Source: Leptofilum sp965223285 (GTDB taxonomy: Bacteria; Chloroflexota; Anaerolineae; Promineifilales; Promineifilaceae). Taken from it: DNA of 64,000 bases. How positions within the stretch are numbered: the stretch's first letter is position 1; every line of letters begins with the position of its first letter. The notes under the pieces are model-generated. The model saw only the letters and a program-made list of their open reading frames with translations, made no database searches and was not told where the DNA came from. The stretch lies in NCBI RefSeq assembly GCF_965223285.1, contig NZ_OZ244997.1, forward strand, positions 3,224,001 to 3,288,000. The letters run 5' to 3'. Of this stretch, positions 50,482-58,801 are shown piece after piece. The position numbers and the translations under genes were made by a program.

Positions 50482-51666
50482 ATGGTTTCTAACCGTCTGA
50501 TATGGCGGGCACGTCCCGTTACCATTGGCTCCGCTTACTACGGCTTTTTCTGGCCGATGGTGGCCCTGTATGCGCCATATTTTAATGTTTACCTGCTAGA
50601 GCTTGGCTTTACCGGCACGCAGATGGGCATCATAGCCACCGTATTTCCGCTATTTGCCCTGGTGGTCTCCCCCAACCTCTCGGCCTGGGCCGACCGGCGC
50701 GGCTCGCGGCGGCGTTTGTTGCAGCTCAGCCTCATTGGCTGGGCGTTGGTGCTGCTGCTCTTCCGCTACCCTACCAACTTTGTGCCCATGCTGCTGCTGG
50801 TCGTTGTCGAATCCGCCGCCCGAAGCCCCGCGCTGCCCGTTGCCGACGGGCTGATTGCCCGCATGGCGGCTCGCCATCGGCTCAATTTTGGTGATATGCG
50901 GCTGTGGGGATCGTTGGGATTTGCGGCCGTTTCTATCATTAGCGGCATCATTTGGCAGCGAACAGGGTACCAGATCATGTTTGTGGCTGCGGCCGTTGCC
51001 ATGCTGCCTACCTTGTTCATCGCCAGCCAGCTAGAAGAGGGAGAAATTGCGGTGGGAAACGGCCGTCGCTCCGCTCGCTTTTTGGCGCAAGACAAAGGCA
51101 TTGTCATTCTCGTTGTTACCGCCTTTTTCTTGGGGATAGCTTTGTTCAGCACCTACGTATTTATTGGCGTGTATGTTAAACATTTGGGCGGTAACGATAC
51201 GCACATTGGCTTGCTATTTGGTCTCTCCGCCCTGGCCGAGGTACCCGTCATGCGCTATACCGGAGCAATTATCCAGAAGCTCCAAGGGCCTCGGACATTG
51301 CTGCTGGCAATGATCATTCTCTTTGTATCTATGCTGGGCAACGCACTGGCTTGGTCACCGCTGGTTCTGATTGTGGCAAACATAATCAGAGGCGTAGGGT
51401 ACGGCCTGATGTTTGTCGTGCTAGTGCAACTGCTGGACGAACGCGCCCCGGAAGGCTGGAGTTCAACGGTGCAATCTATGTTTCAGGCAGCGTTTATGGG
51501 GCTGGCTCCCCTGCTTACCTCAACGGCCAACGGCGTCATTTACGATTTGTGGGGTGGTGCTTTGCTGTTTGGTTTGATGACGGCCGTTATTGGCCTAAGC
51601 ATTGTTTTGCTGCTGCTGGCCATGCGCTGGGATTGGTTCGCCCCGCACAACTGGCAATTTGAGTAG
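50482..51666 (+). CDS. MFS transporter
   Basis: 394-residue major-facilitator protein with about 12 helices. The first-half motif is SAWADRRGSRRRLLQLS (the RxGRR-type motif between helices 2 and 3). The start is the Met of MVSNRLIWRARPV because TGGAG lies 6-7 nt upstream and the longer frame is non-homologous. It resembles the LacY-like/MFS_1-like group used for sugars or nucleosides. Substrate unknown. The last stretch ends WFAPHNWQFE. Followed by a repeat-rich gap. Confidence 0.85.
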   Translation: MVSNRLIWRARPVTIGSAYYGFFWPMVALYAPYFNVYLLELGFTGTQMGIIATVFPLFALVVSPNLSAWADRRGSRRRLLQLSLIGWALVLLLFRYPTNFVPMLLLVVVESAARSPALPVADGLIARMAARHRLNFGDMRLWGSLGFAAVSIISGIIWQRTGYQIMFVAAAVAMLPTLFIASQLEEGEIAVGNGRRSARFLAQDKGIVILVVTAFFLGIALFSTYVFIGVYVKHLGGNDTHIGLLFGLSALAEVPVMRYTGAIIQKLQGPRTLLLAMIILFVSMLGNALAWSPLVLIVANIIRGVGYGLMFVVLVQLLDERAPEGWSSTVQSMFQAAFMGLAPLLTSTANGVIYDLWGGALLFGLMTAVIGLSIVLLLLAMRWDWFAPHNWQFE

Positions 51667-51816
51667 TGGTTAGTCGCTAGTGGCTTGTAAAACAACTAGC
51701 CACTAAGTAAGCGGCCAACAATAATTTACCTGATTAGTAGGCCGCTTACTCCAAGCCGTCCACACAATTCCATTAACTTATTTGTGGACGGCCACTAACC
51801 GCCAACAACTAATCGT
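51667..51816. repeat. Compound intergenic inverted repeats
   Basis: AGTAAGCGGCC (51706-51716) pairs with GGCCGCTTACT (51740-51750), and GCCGTCCACA (51755-51764) pairs with TGTGGACGGC (51783-51792). TTAGTCGCTAGTGGC and GGCCACTAACC flank both as an outer arm. It follows the MFS gene and ends just before an AGGAGA site. Confidence 0.75.
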
Positions 51817-51826
51817 TCAGGAGAAC

Positions 51827-52816
51827 ATGATGAAAATATTATTTATCGGCGGGACAGGCATTATTAGCTCTGCCTGTTCACAGTTGGCCATTGCGTGTGG
51901 CTATGATTTAACTTTGCTCAATCGCGGGCAATCCCATCGCCCCGTGCCAGCCGGTGCCAAGCAAATTCAGGCAGACATTCGCAACCCCGCAGCGGCAAAA
52001 GCGGCGTTGGCAGATCATCATTTTGACGTTGTCGTCAACTGGATCGCCTTTACCCCAGAGCATATCGAGACGGATCTGGCACTTTTTAACGGCCGTATCG
52101 GCCAATACATCTTCATCAGTTCAGCCTCAGCGTACCAAACACCCCCAGCGCATTTACCCATCACCGAATCCACCCCGCTGCACAATCCATTTTGGGCCTA
52201 CTCGCGGCAAAAGATTGCCTGCGAAGGGCGGCTTATACGAGCGTATCGTGAAACTGACTTTCCGGTGACGATGGTACGGCCGTCGCACACCTACGACCAA
52301 ACACTCCTCCCTATGCGCGGCGGCTACACGGTCGTCAACCGGATGCGCCAAGGCAAAAAGGTGATTGTTCACGGTGACGGCACATCACTGTGGACACTCA
52401 CCCACCACCGAGACTTTGCCGTTGGCTTTGTAGGGTTGCTTGGCCATCCGGCTGCCATTGGCAGTGCTTTCCACATCACCTCAGACGAAAGCCTCAGTTG
52501 GAACCAAATTTTCCAGCAGGTTGCCGCCGCTGCCGGAGCCGAAGCCCAGATCGTTCACACCCCCTCTGCCACCCTCGCCCGCCATGACGCCGCCTGGGGC
52601 GACAGCCTGCTCGGCGATAAAGCGCACAGCATGGTTTTTGACAACAGCAAAATTAAACGACTGGTCCCAGAATTCGTCGCCAAAATCCCGTTCTGGCAAG
52701 GCGCACAAGAGACCATGGCCTGGCACGATGCCGATCCGGCACGACAAGCCATCGACCCAAATTTTGACCAATTGTTAGACACGCTCATAGCCCGTTACGA
52801 TCCGACCATAAATTAA
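51827..52816 (+). CDS. NAD-dependent epimerase/dehydratase family protein
   Basis: 329-residue extended short-chain reductase. The Rossmann motif MKILFIGGTGIISS (GxxGxxS) starts the protein, followed by VVNWIAFTPEH and YIFISSASAYQ. The active-site Tyr/Lys pattern is YSRQK with an adjacent PVTMVRPSHTYD. It acts on a nucleotide-sugar or related alcohol; the exact substrate is unknown. The start is supported by AGGAGA. It precedes the UbiA-type gene by about 75 bp, which could hint at cell-envelope sugar work. Confidence 0.85.
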   Translation: MMKILFIGGTGIISSACSQLAIACGYDLTLLNRGQSHRPVPAGAKQIQADIRNPAAAKAALADHHFDVVVNWIAFTPEHIETDLALFNGRIGQYIFISSASAYQTPPAHLPITESTPLHNPFWAYSRQKIACEGRLIRAYRETDFPVTMVRPSHTYDQTLLPMRGGYTVVNRMRQGKKVIVHGDGTSLWTLTHHRDFAVGFVGLLGHPAAIGSAFHITSDESLSWNQIFQQVAAAAGAEAQIVHTPSATLARHDAAWGDSLLGDKAHSMVFDNSKIKRLVPEFVAKIPFWQGAQETMAWHDADPARQAIDPNFDQLLDTLIARYDPTIN

Positions 52817-52889
52817 GATCCATTGCATTTTGCACAACGGTTATCGCTGCGCTACACTCGCCGTTTTTACAGAACTAGGAGGGATTTTC

Positions 52890-53762
52890 TTGCTAATGCC
52901 ATTACTCAAAACAATGCGTCCGCGCCAGTGGACTAAGAACGGATTTGTTTTTGTCGCTCTCTTTTTTGATGGCAAGCTGCTAAGGCTGGAGAGTTTGCTA
53001 CCCACCATTGGCGCATTTGTTTTGCTTTGCCTCATGTCTAGTGCTGTTTACATCATGAACGACCTGGCAGACATTGAAAATGACCGTCAGCATCCCGTCA
53101 AGAAAAACAGACCGCTGCCTGCTGGCATACTCAACCCACAAGTAGCACAAATTGCGGCCGTTGTTTTTGCCCTAGGTAGTCTGGCGGCCGGATTTTTGCT
53201 GAATTGGCAGTTTGGGCTGGTGCTACTCGCATATCTCCTCAGCCAAATTGCCTATTCATTTTGGCTTAAGCATGTGGTGCTGCTAGACATTACAATCGTG
53301 ACCGCAGGCTTTGTACTGCGCATTGCCGCTGGCGTCACGATCATCGACGTACAGCGATTTTCGCCCTGGCTCTACCTGTTTGGCGGCTTTTTGGCCCTGT
53401 TCATGGTGCTGGGCAAGCGACGGCATGAACTTACGCTGCTGGGTGATAATGCCAACAGCCACCGCGCCATCCTCCAAGAGTACAATCTAGACCTCATTGA
53501 CCGGCTGCTGGGCATTGTAACCACCAGTGCGGTGGTATCGTACAGTCTCTACACCTTTTTGGCGGAAGGCTTGCCAGAAAACCACATGATGATGCTGACG
53601 ATTCCGTTTGTGCTTTACGGCATATTCCGCTACCTCTACCTCATTCATGTACGAGAAATGGGCGGCGCACCAGAGGAAATTTTGCTGCGGGATCGCAACT
53701 TTCAGGTCTCTTTGGTTGGCTTTGCCATTGTGGTGTTCCTCACCCTTTATGTTTTTAGCTGA
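52890..53762 (+). CDS. UbiA-type prenyltransferase, DPPR-synthase-like
   Basis: 290-residue polytopic membrane enzyme. The prenyl-diphosphate motif is YIMNDLADIENDRQHPVKKNRPLPAG (N-D-x-x-D-x-x-x-D), and the second polar motif lies in SFWLKHVVLLDI. RPRQWTKNGFVF near the start and FGKRRHELTLL-like GKRRHELTLLG are typical of decaprenyl-phosphate phosphoribosyltransferases, which make the arabinose donor precursor. AGGAGGG lies 6 nt before a TTG at 52890, which I prefer over ATG at 52896. Its stop overlaps the start of mevalonate kinase by one base. Confidence 0.85.
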   Translation: MLMPLLKTMRPRQWTKNGFVFVALFFDGKLLRLESLLPTIGAFVLLCLMSSAVYIMNDLADIENDRQHPVKKNRPLPAGILNPQVAQIAAVVFALGSLAAGFLLNWQFGLVLLAYLLSQIAYSFWLKHVVLLDITIVTAGFVLRIAAGVTIIDVQRFSPWLYLFGGFLALFMVLGKRRHELTLLGDNANSHRAILQEYNLDLIDRLLGIVTTSAVVSYSLYTFLAEGLPENHMMMLTIPFVLYGIFRYLYLIHVREMGGAPEEILLRDRNFQVSLVGFAIVVFLTLYVFS

Positions 53763-54724
53763 TGATTGATTTCAACCCTGTTAGCAAGGCGTCGGCCCCC
53801 GGCAAGATCATTTTGTTTGGCGAACATGCGGTGGTATACGGCCGTCCTGCCATTGCGGCCCCCGTTTCCCAAATTCGCGCCTCCGCCTCCGTTGTCTACT
53901 CATCTAGCAACCTCTGTTTCCTCGTAGCCCCAGACTTAAATCGGCTTGATCGACTACAAGATTTACCAGAGGACAACCCCCTCGCTCGCGCCGTCTGGTT
54001 AGTGGTAAAAGCTGCCAACTTGTGGGAACCGCCAGGTGTCACTATTCGCGTTCACAGCCAAATTCCCATCGCCAGCGGCATGGGCAGCGGTGCAGCGATT
54101 ACCGCCGCTATCATTCGCGCCCTAGCCAAACATTTGCAACGTGAAGATTTACAATCCAACGAGATGGTTTCGGCACTCACCTATGAAGTGGAAAAGATTT
54201 ACCACGGCACGCCCAGCGGCATCGACAACACGGTGGTGGCGTACGAGCAGCCTATCTACTTTGTGCGCCAATCGCCCAAGAACCGAATTGAGCCGTTCAC
54301 CGTCGCTGCTCCGCTGCGCTTTGTAGTGGCAGACACGGGTGTGCGCAGCAGCACCAAAGTAGCTGTGGGGAATGTGCGCCGTCAGTACAATGAGCAGCCA
54401 GCTAAATTTGCCAAGATTTTTGATGAATGCGGCCGTATCGCCCAAGAAGCCCGCCAAGCCATCGAAGCTGGGGACGTAGCCAAAGTGGGCCAGCTCATGA
54501 CCGAAAATCACGCCTGGCTGCAAAAAATGACCGTCTCCTCCCCGGAGCTGGACAAATTAGTAGACACCGCCCTTCAAGCAGGCGCACTCGGTGCCAAGCT
54601 CAGCGGCGCAGGCCGCGGCGGCAATATGCTTGCTCTGGTAGCGGATGAGGAGATGGAAACCAACGTCACTACCGCCCTGCAAAATGCCGGAGCCAAAAAC
54701 ATTCTCACGACGATTCTCACCTAA
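53762..54724 (+). CDS. mvk: Mevalonate kinase
   Basis: 320-residue GHMP kinase of the mevalonate route to isoprenoids. N-terminal SAPGKIILFGEHAVVYGRPA, the ATP loop IPIASGMGSGAAITAAI and the C-terminal LSGAGRGGNMLAL are all canonical. GTPSGIDNTVVAYEQPIYF carries the catalytic Asp. It is translationally coupled to the UbiA-type gene, consistent with shared isoprenoid supply. It converges on the LRR-ROC gene, their ends overlapping by 8 bp. It supports a mevalonate route in the organism. Confidence 0.92.
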   Translation: MIDFNPVSKASAPGKIILFGEHAVVYGRPAIAAPVSQIRASASVVYSSSNLCFLVAPDLNRLDRLQDLPEDNPLARAVWLVVKAANLWEPPGVTIRVHSQIPIASGMGSGAAITAAIIRALAKHLQREDLQSNEMVSALTYEVEKIYHGTPSGIDNTVVAYEQPIYFVRQSPKNRIEPFTVAAPLRFVVADTGVRSSTKVAVGNVRRQYNEQPAKFAKIFDECGRIAQEARQAIEAGDVAKVGQLMTENHAWLQKMTVSSPELDKLVDTALQAGALGAKLSGAGRGGNMLALVADEEMETNVTTALQNAGAKNILTTILT

Positions 54725-57700
54725 GTTTTAGTTGCTCATCCAATTCGTTTAAGCGTCCTCTACGCCCCAATAATTGCACTAACTCTCGCGTTTTAGCTGA
54801 TTTCGTTTGGCCAGGCAAATTTTCATACTCAATATCCAGTTTATGACACAGGTCTCTTAACTCGTCCAAATCGTATTTTTCCCGTAACAACACAACGATT
54901 TGCCGTTCTCGCCGCAAAGCAGGTGTTTCAATACCTGCTAATAGCTGTTTCACATCTAGTTCCACATCATTGAAGGGATCATAATGCTGCTCAATGCCTT
55001 TCGCTTCTAAATTGCACAGTGCGTGATATGCAATAGTCTTATCTGGATGACCAGGAATTGGGATATGTTCATTGAGAGGCAAATTGGGAAAACTACTGTG
55101 GATAGCGTGGAGCTGCATCCTAATGCTGTTAAGCAAACTACGCCGAGTAGTCTCTGTACCAGAAACAACGATAAACAATTTGCGTGCCTCTGGATCTGAT
55201 CTGATTAATGCTTCATTGTCATCAAATTTTAGAACCGCACCATTAAGCCAAGAGGAGCGGGAATCTAAGACGGCCATCATACCAACCATAAAACGAGATA
55301 GGATGCTGTCTGGGAGAAATTCAGTATAGTGAATCTCCAATTGTAATAGATGGTTTTTCTGAAATTGCTCGGCTACTTTTGGTTGCTCTTTAGGTAATAA
55401 ATCCGGAACGAGATATTCACTTTGCTTACTTGGAATACGAAAACAAAGCTCAAATTTTTGCATCATTCCCAAAATAAATACTTGCTGATGAGGTGGATAG
55501 ATAGATGGGTCAAGAATCTCATCTAACATAGTCATTTTAAGGATTCCAGCATTATTGGCAATGCGTCGATATGGATCAGAAAGGATTTGGTAGACGGCGT
55601 CAGTGACCCATTCGGGCTTGAGAACGTGGGTGCCTTCTAATTGTCTGTAATTATCATCCTGGTAATTAAGTATGATGCCCAATCGGTGAAGAACCCTAAC
55701 CCAATTGCGTTGATCAACTCGGTTTCGAACACCAGCTTCCATGCAATACTCAACATATCGCTCATACGTAATGTAATTGGCATCCATCTTCTCTAGTTGT
55801 TCCTTCAGCGTCAACCAATCAGCAGGAAAGGGATCAAATATATTTGGTAATTGAATAAGTGCAGCACCTATCGCTTCTCGTAATTTTGTTATCCCCATCC
55901 CGGTTATACAGGAAGTGGGAATAATATTTAGTAGATTGGGATATTTATACTTAAGTGCTCGCTCGTCTAGCTGTAAGGAATGTTCGTCTTGCTTATTTAC
56001 AACAATGATGACCGGAGCGTAGTCACTTAGACTGCCTACCAACTTGAGCCAATGGCGCAAACGACTTTCTTGCTCTCCCGTACGTGCATTGATTACTACT
56101 AAATAAAGGCTTCGGGTAGTAAAGAAAAATTGATGAGTAGCTTGGTAAACTCCTTGTCCTCCAAAATCCCATAAGTTAAGGGTAATAGGCGTGCTGACTC
56201 CATTAGGCATAAACTTCCATTTTTGGATATCGATACCTTCTGTTTTGCCTTGTTCTTTATTGGGTGGCTCATTGTGTATGAGGCGGCGAACCAGAGCGGT
56301 TTTCCCCACGCCTCCCTGTCCAACAATAAGCATCTTTGCCTCATGTAATGGACGACGTTGGCTAAAATAAGTTCGCAGGATAAATGACGGAGAGCCTTGT
56401 AGTATCTCTTTAGAGATGCCTAATTCTGGATTGTCAAATAGGTAAAGGGTTTCCAGCTTCTTCAAGTTTATCAACTCGTCTGGCAACCGCGTTAGCTGAT
56501 TGTGAGCTAAATATAGAAAACGCAGATTTTTTAGCTGGCCAATTTCGGATGGCACTTCTGTTAATAGATTATAGCTCAGATCTAGTGTATTTAGGCTAAC
56601 CAAGTAACCGATCCCTTCAGGAAGTTCTGTTAATTCTCTGTCTCTTAAGTTTAACCATGTTGGAACGGCTAATTGTTTGAATTCTTCAGGGATTTCTTTT
56701 AGATTTTGCCAATCCAACTCGATCGCAGTGAGATTAATTAATTCGCCTATCTCTTTAGGAACATCTATAAACGGATTACGGCTCAAATCGAGCAAGGTTA
56801 AATTGGTTAACTTACCTATCTCCGAGGGAACGGATGTTATTGAATTCCCATTCAAGTTTAGCTTGGTTAGCTTGGTTAGCTGGCCTATTTCTGCTGGTAT
56901 AGTCGTTAATTGATTGTTACTCGCGTCAAGGGAAGTCAAATTAGTTAAATGGCTGATTCCTACGGGGAGGGTTTCTAATCTTTTTCCCGACAGGTTCAGT
57001 GATATTGGAACAGCCAGTTGTTCGAATTCTTTAGGAATCTCTTTTAGATTTTGCCAATCCAACTCGATCGCAGTGAGATTAATTAATTCGCCTATCTCTT
57101 TAGGAACATCTATAAACGGATTACGGCTCAAATCGAGCAAGGTTAAATTGGTTAACTTACCTATCTCCGAGGGAACGGATGTTATTGAATTCCCATTCAA
57201 GTTTAGCTTGGTTAGTTTGGTTAGCTGGCCTATTTCTGACAGCAAGGTAGTTAACTGATTATTGCCTAAGTCTAGCAAAGTCAATTTGGCGAGTCGGCCT
57301 ATCTCCGTGAGAAAAGATGTTATTGAATTCCCGCTCAAGTTTAGCTTGGTCAACTCAGTTAGCTGGCCTATTTCTGACGGCAGGGTCGTTAACTTGTTAT
57401 TGCTTAAATCTAACAAAGTCAATTTGGCGGGTCGGCCTATCTCCGAGGGAACGGATGTTATTGAATTCCCACTCAAGTTTAGCTTGGTTAGCTTGGTTAG
57501 CTGGCCTATTTCTGCTGGTATAGTCGTTAATTGATTGTTACTCGCGTCAAGGGAAGTCAAATTAGTTAAATGGCTGATTCCTACGGGGAGGATTTCTAAT
57601 CTTTTTCCCGACAGGTTCAGTGATATTGGAACAGCCAATTGTTCGAATTCTTCAGGAATCTGTTTTAGATTTTGCCAATCTAATTCAAGAGATGTGAGTT

Positions 57701-58163
57701 GAGTTAAATGGCCTAACTCTGCTGGAATCGACATAAGAGAATTACCTCTGAGATCAATTGATGTCAAGTTAGACAGTTGACCAATTTCTGAGGGGATTTC
57801 CGTTATATTATTATTTCCAAGATCAAGTGAATTGAGGCGCGATAGTTTGCCTATTTCTGATGGAACCACTGTTACGTCATTCACGCTAATGTCAAGGTAT
57901 ATCAAATTTCTCAGTTGGCTTATCTCTGCTGGTATTTTCTCTAATGCATTAAAACTCAGGTTAAGCTCAACTAAGTTCTCTAATTGAAAAAGGCTTGATG
58001 GTAAAGCAGCCAATTGGTTAAAGCTCAAATCAAGCGAGATTAGATTTTTCAATTGACAAATTTCAGATGGAAGATCGAGGATGTCTTGGTTACTTAGGTC
58101 TAATTTGTCCCATTTTTCAGCTAAGGCTTGGCTAATAATCTGTTGCAAATCTTTCTTATTCAT
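54717..58163 (-). CDS. LRR-ROC-COR (ROCO family) GTPase
   Basis: 1148-residue multidomain protein. About 24 leucine-rich repeats (residues ~15-600, pattern LTxLxLSxNxITxVPSEIGxL) are followed by a Ras-like ROC domain: P-loop GQGGVGKT (~618), LWDFGGQGVYQ (~668) and NKQD (~722). A COR domain follows to about 1060. The last 60 residues (YDLDELRDLCHKLDIEYENL then PGQTKSAKTRELVQLL) resemble a bacterial effector-associated (death-like) adaptor domain. No ACGGCCGT occurs and the gene is AT-rich compared with neighbours. Roles of bacterial ROCO proteins are largely unknown; conflict or signalling is inferred. Confidence 0.88.
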   Translation of the reverse strand: MNKKDLQQIISQALAEKWDKLDLSNQDILDLPSEICQLKNLISLDLSFNQLAALPSSLFQLENLVELNLSFNALEKIPAEISQLRNLIYLDISVNDVTVVPSEIGKLSRLNSLDLGNNNITEIPSEIGQLSNLTSIDLRGNSLMSIPAELGHLTQLTSLELDWQNLKQIPEEFEQLAVPISLNLSGKRLEILPVGISHLTNLTSLDASNNQLTTIPAEIGQLTKLTKLNLSGNSITSVPSEIGRPAKLTLLDLSNNKLTTLPSEIGQLTELTKLNLSGNSITSFLTEIGRLAKLTLLDLGNNQLTTLLSEIGQLTKLTKLNLNGNSITSVPSEIGKLTNLTLLDLSRNPFIDVPKEIGELINLTAIELDWQNLKEIPKEFEQLAVPISLNLSGKRLETLPVGISHLTNLTSLDASNNQLTTIPAEIGQLTKLTKLNLNGNSITSVPSEIGKLTNLTLLDLSRNPFIDVPKEIGELINLTAIELDWQNLKEIPEEFKQLAVPTWLNLRDRELTELPEGIGYLVSLNTLDLSYNLLTEVPSEIGQLKNLRFLYLAHNQLTRLPDELINLKKLETLYLFDNPELGISKEILQGSPSFILRTYFSQRRPLHEAKMLIVGQGGVGKTALVRRLIHNEPPNKEQGKTEGIDIQKWKFMPNGVSTPITLNLWDFGGQGVYQATHQFFFTTRSLYLVVINARTGEQESRLRHWLKLVGSLSDYAPVIIVVNKQDEHSLQLDERALKYKYPNLLNIIPTSCITGMGITKLREAIGAALIQLPNIFDPFPADWLTLKEQLEKMDANYITYERYVEYCMEAGVRNRVDQRNWVRVLHRLGIILNYQDDNYRQLEGTHVLKPEWVTDAVYQILSDPYRRIANNAGILKMTMLDEILDPSIYPPHQQVFILGMMQKFELCFRIPSKQSEYLVPDLLPKEQPKVAEQFQKNHLLQLEIHYTEFLPDSILSRFMVGMMAVLDSRSSWLNGAVLKFDDNEALIRSDPEARKLFIVVSGTETTRRSLLNSIRMQLHAIHSSFPNLPLNEHIPIPGHPDKTIAYHALCNLEAKGIEQHYDPFNDVELDVKQLLAGIETPALRRERQIVVLLREKYDLDELRDLCHKLDIEYENLPGQTKSAKTRELVQLLGRRGRLNELDEQLKLR
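56695..57651 (-). repeat. Recent internal duplications in the LRR array
   Basis: 56695-56893 and 57040-57238 are identical over 199 bp except one base (offset 345). 56821-57030 and about 57442-57651 also match with about three differences (offset 621). Repeat units have therefore been copied recently within the gene. Confidence 0.85.
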
Positions 58164-58341
58164 TTGGGATCCTCACACAGAATGTGGCACCATTCAATTT
58201 GATGATTTTATTCTAAACTGCCTAGTGCCAATAGTGCAACGTTATTCTTTAAATCTGATGAGGCCCGTGGCAGATGCCTACACCATAGGTTATGATACAA
58301 TTGCACATTCACAGTTCTGCTGAAACCTTTCAGGAGTGACC

Positions 58342-58716
58342 ATGTCTGAAAATGAAACTGCTCAACAAGAGGGAACCCTCGGCATGATAGATATTTCGAC
58401 AACGGCCGTTACCACCATCGCCGGCCAAGCCATCAACCAATGCTACGGCGTGGTGGGCATGGCTAATAAGAATCTGGCCAACGGCATTGCCAACTTGCTC
58501 TCCCGCGATAGCAAAAGAGGCATTGCAGTTGCCATTGAAGATGGTGTCATCACCATTGACGTGTACGTCATTGTGGAATACGGCGTCCGCATCCGCGCCG
58601 TGGCCGAAAGCATCCAGCACACCGTCAAATTTCACGTTGAAAAAGCACTCAACATGCCCGTCAATGCCGTCAACGTCTACGTGCAAGGCTTGCGGATGAG
58701 CAAAGAGAACAACTAA
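58342..58716 (+). CDS. Asp23/Gls24 family protein (YloU-like)
   Basis: 124-residue protein. GMIDISTTAVTTIAGQAINQ, then CYGVVGMANKN and GIAVAIEDGVITIDVYVIVEYGVRI match the family, ending VNAVNVYVQGLRM. In Bacillota YloU precedes the fatty-acid kinase FakA; the same order is seen here. The start is the Met of MSENETAQQEG with AGGAG upstream. Role: envelope-associated, details unknown. One ACGGCCGT gives TAV at the start of the domain. Confidence 0.9.
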   Translation: MSENETAQQEGTLGMIDISTTAVTTIAGQAINQCYGVVGMANKNLANGIANLLSRDSKRGIAVAIEDGVITIDVYVIVEYGVRIRAVAESIQHTVKFHVEKALNMPVNAVNVYVQGLRMSKENN

Positions 58717-58717
58717 A

Positions 58718-58787
58718 TTACCGAATTACCGAATTACCCAATTACAAAACTGCAACTTAGTAATTGGGTAATTGCGTAATTGGGCTT
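58718..58787. repeat. Intergenic tandem-unit hairpin repeat (AATTACC type)
   Basis: AATTACCGAATTACCGAATT and ACCCAATTAC in the left arm face GTAATTGGGTAATTGCGTAA in the right arm, between asp23-like and fakA-like genes. Confidence 0.85.
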
Positions 58788-58801
58788 TCGGAGAAGAATT
58801 C

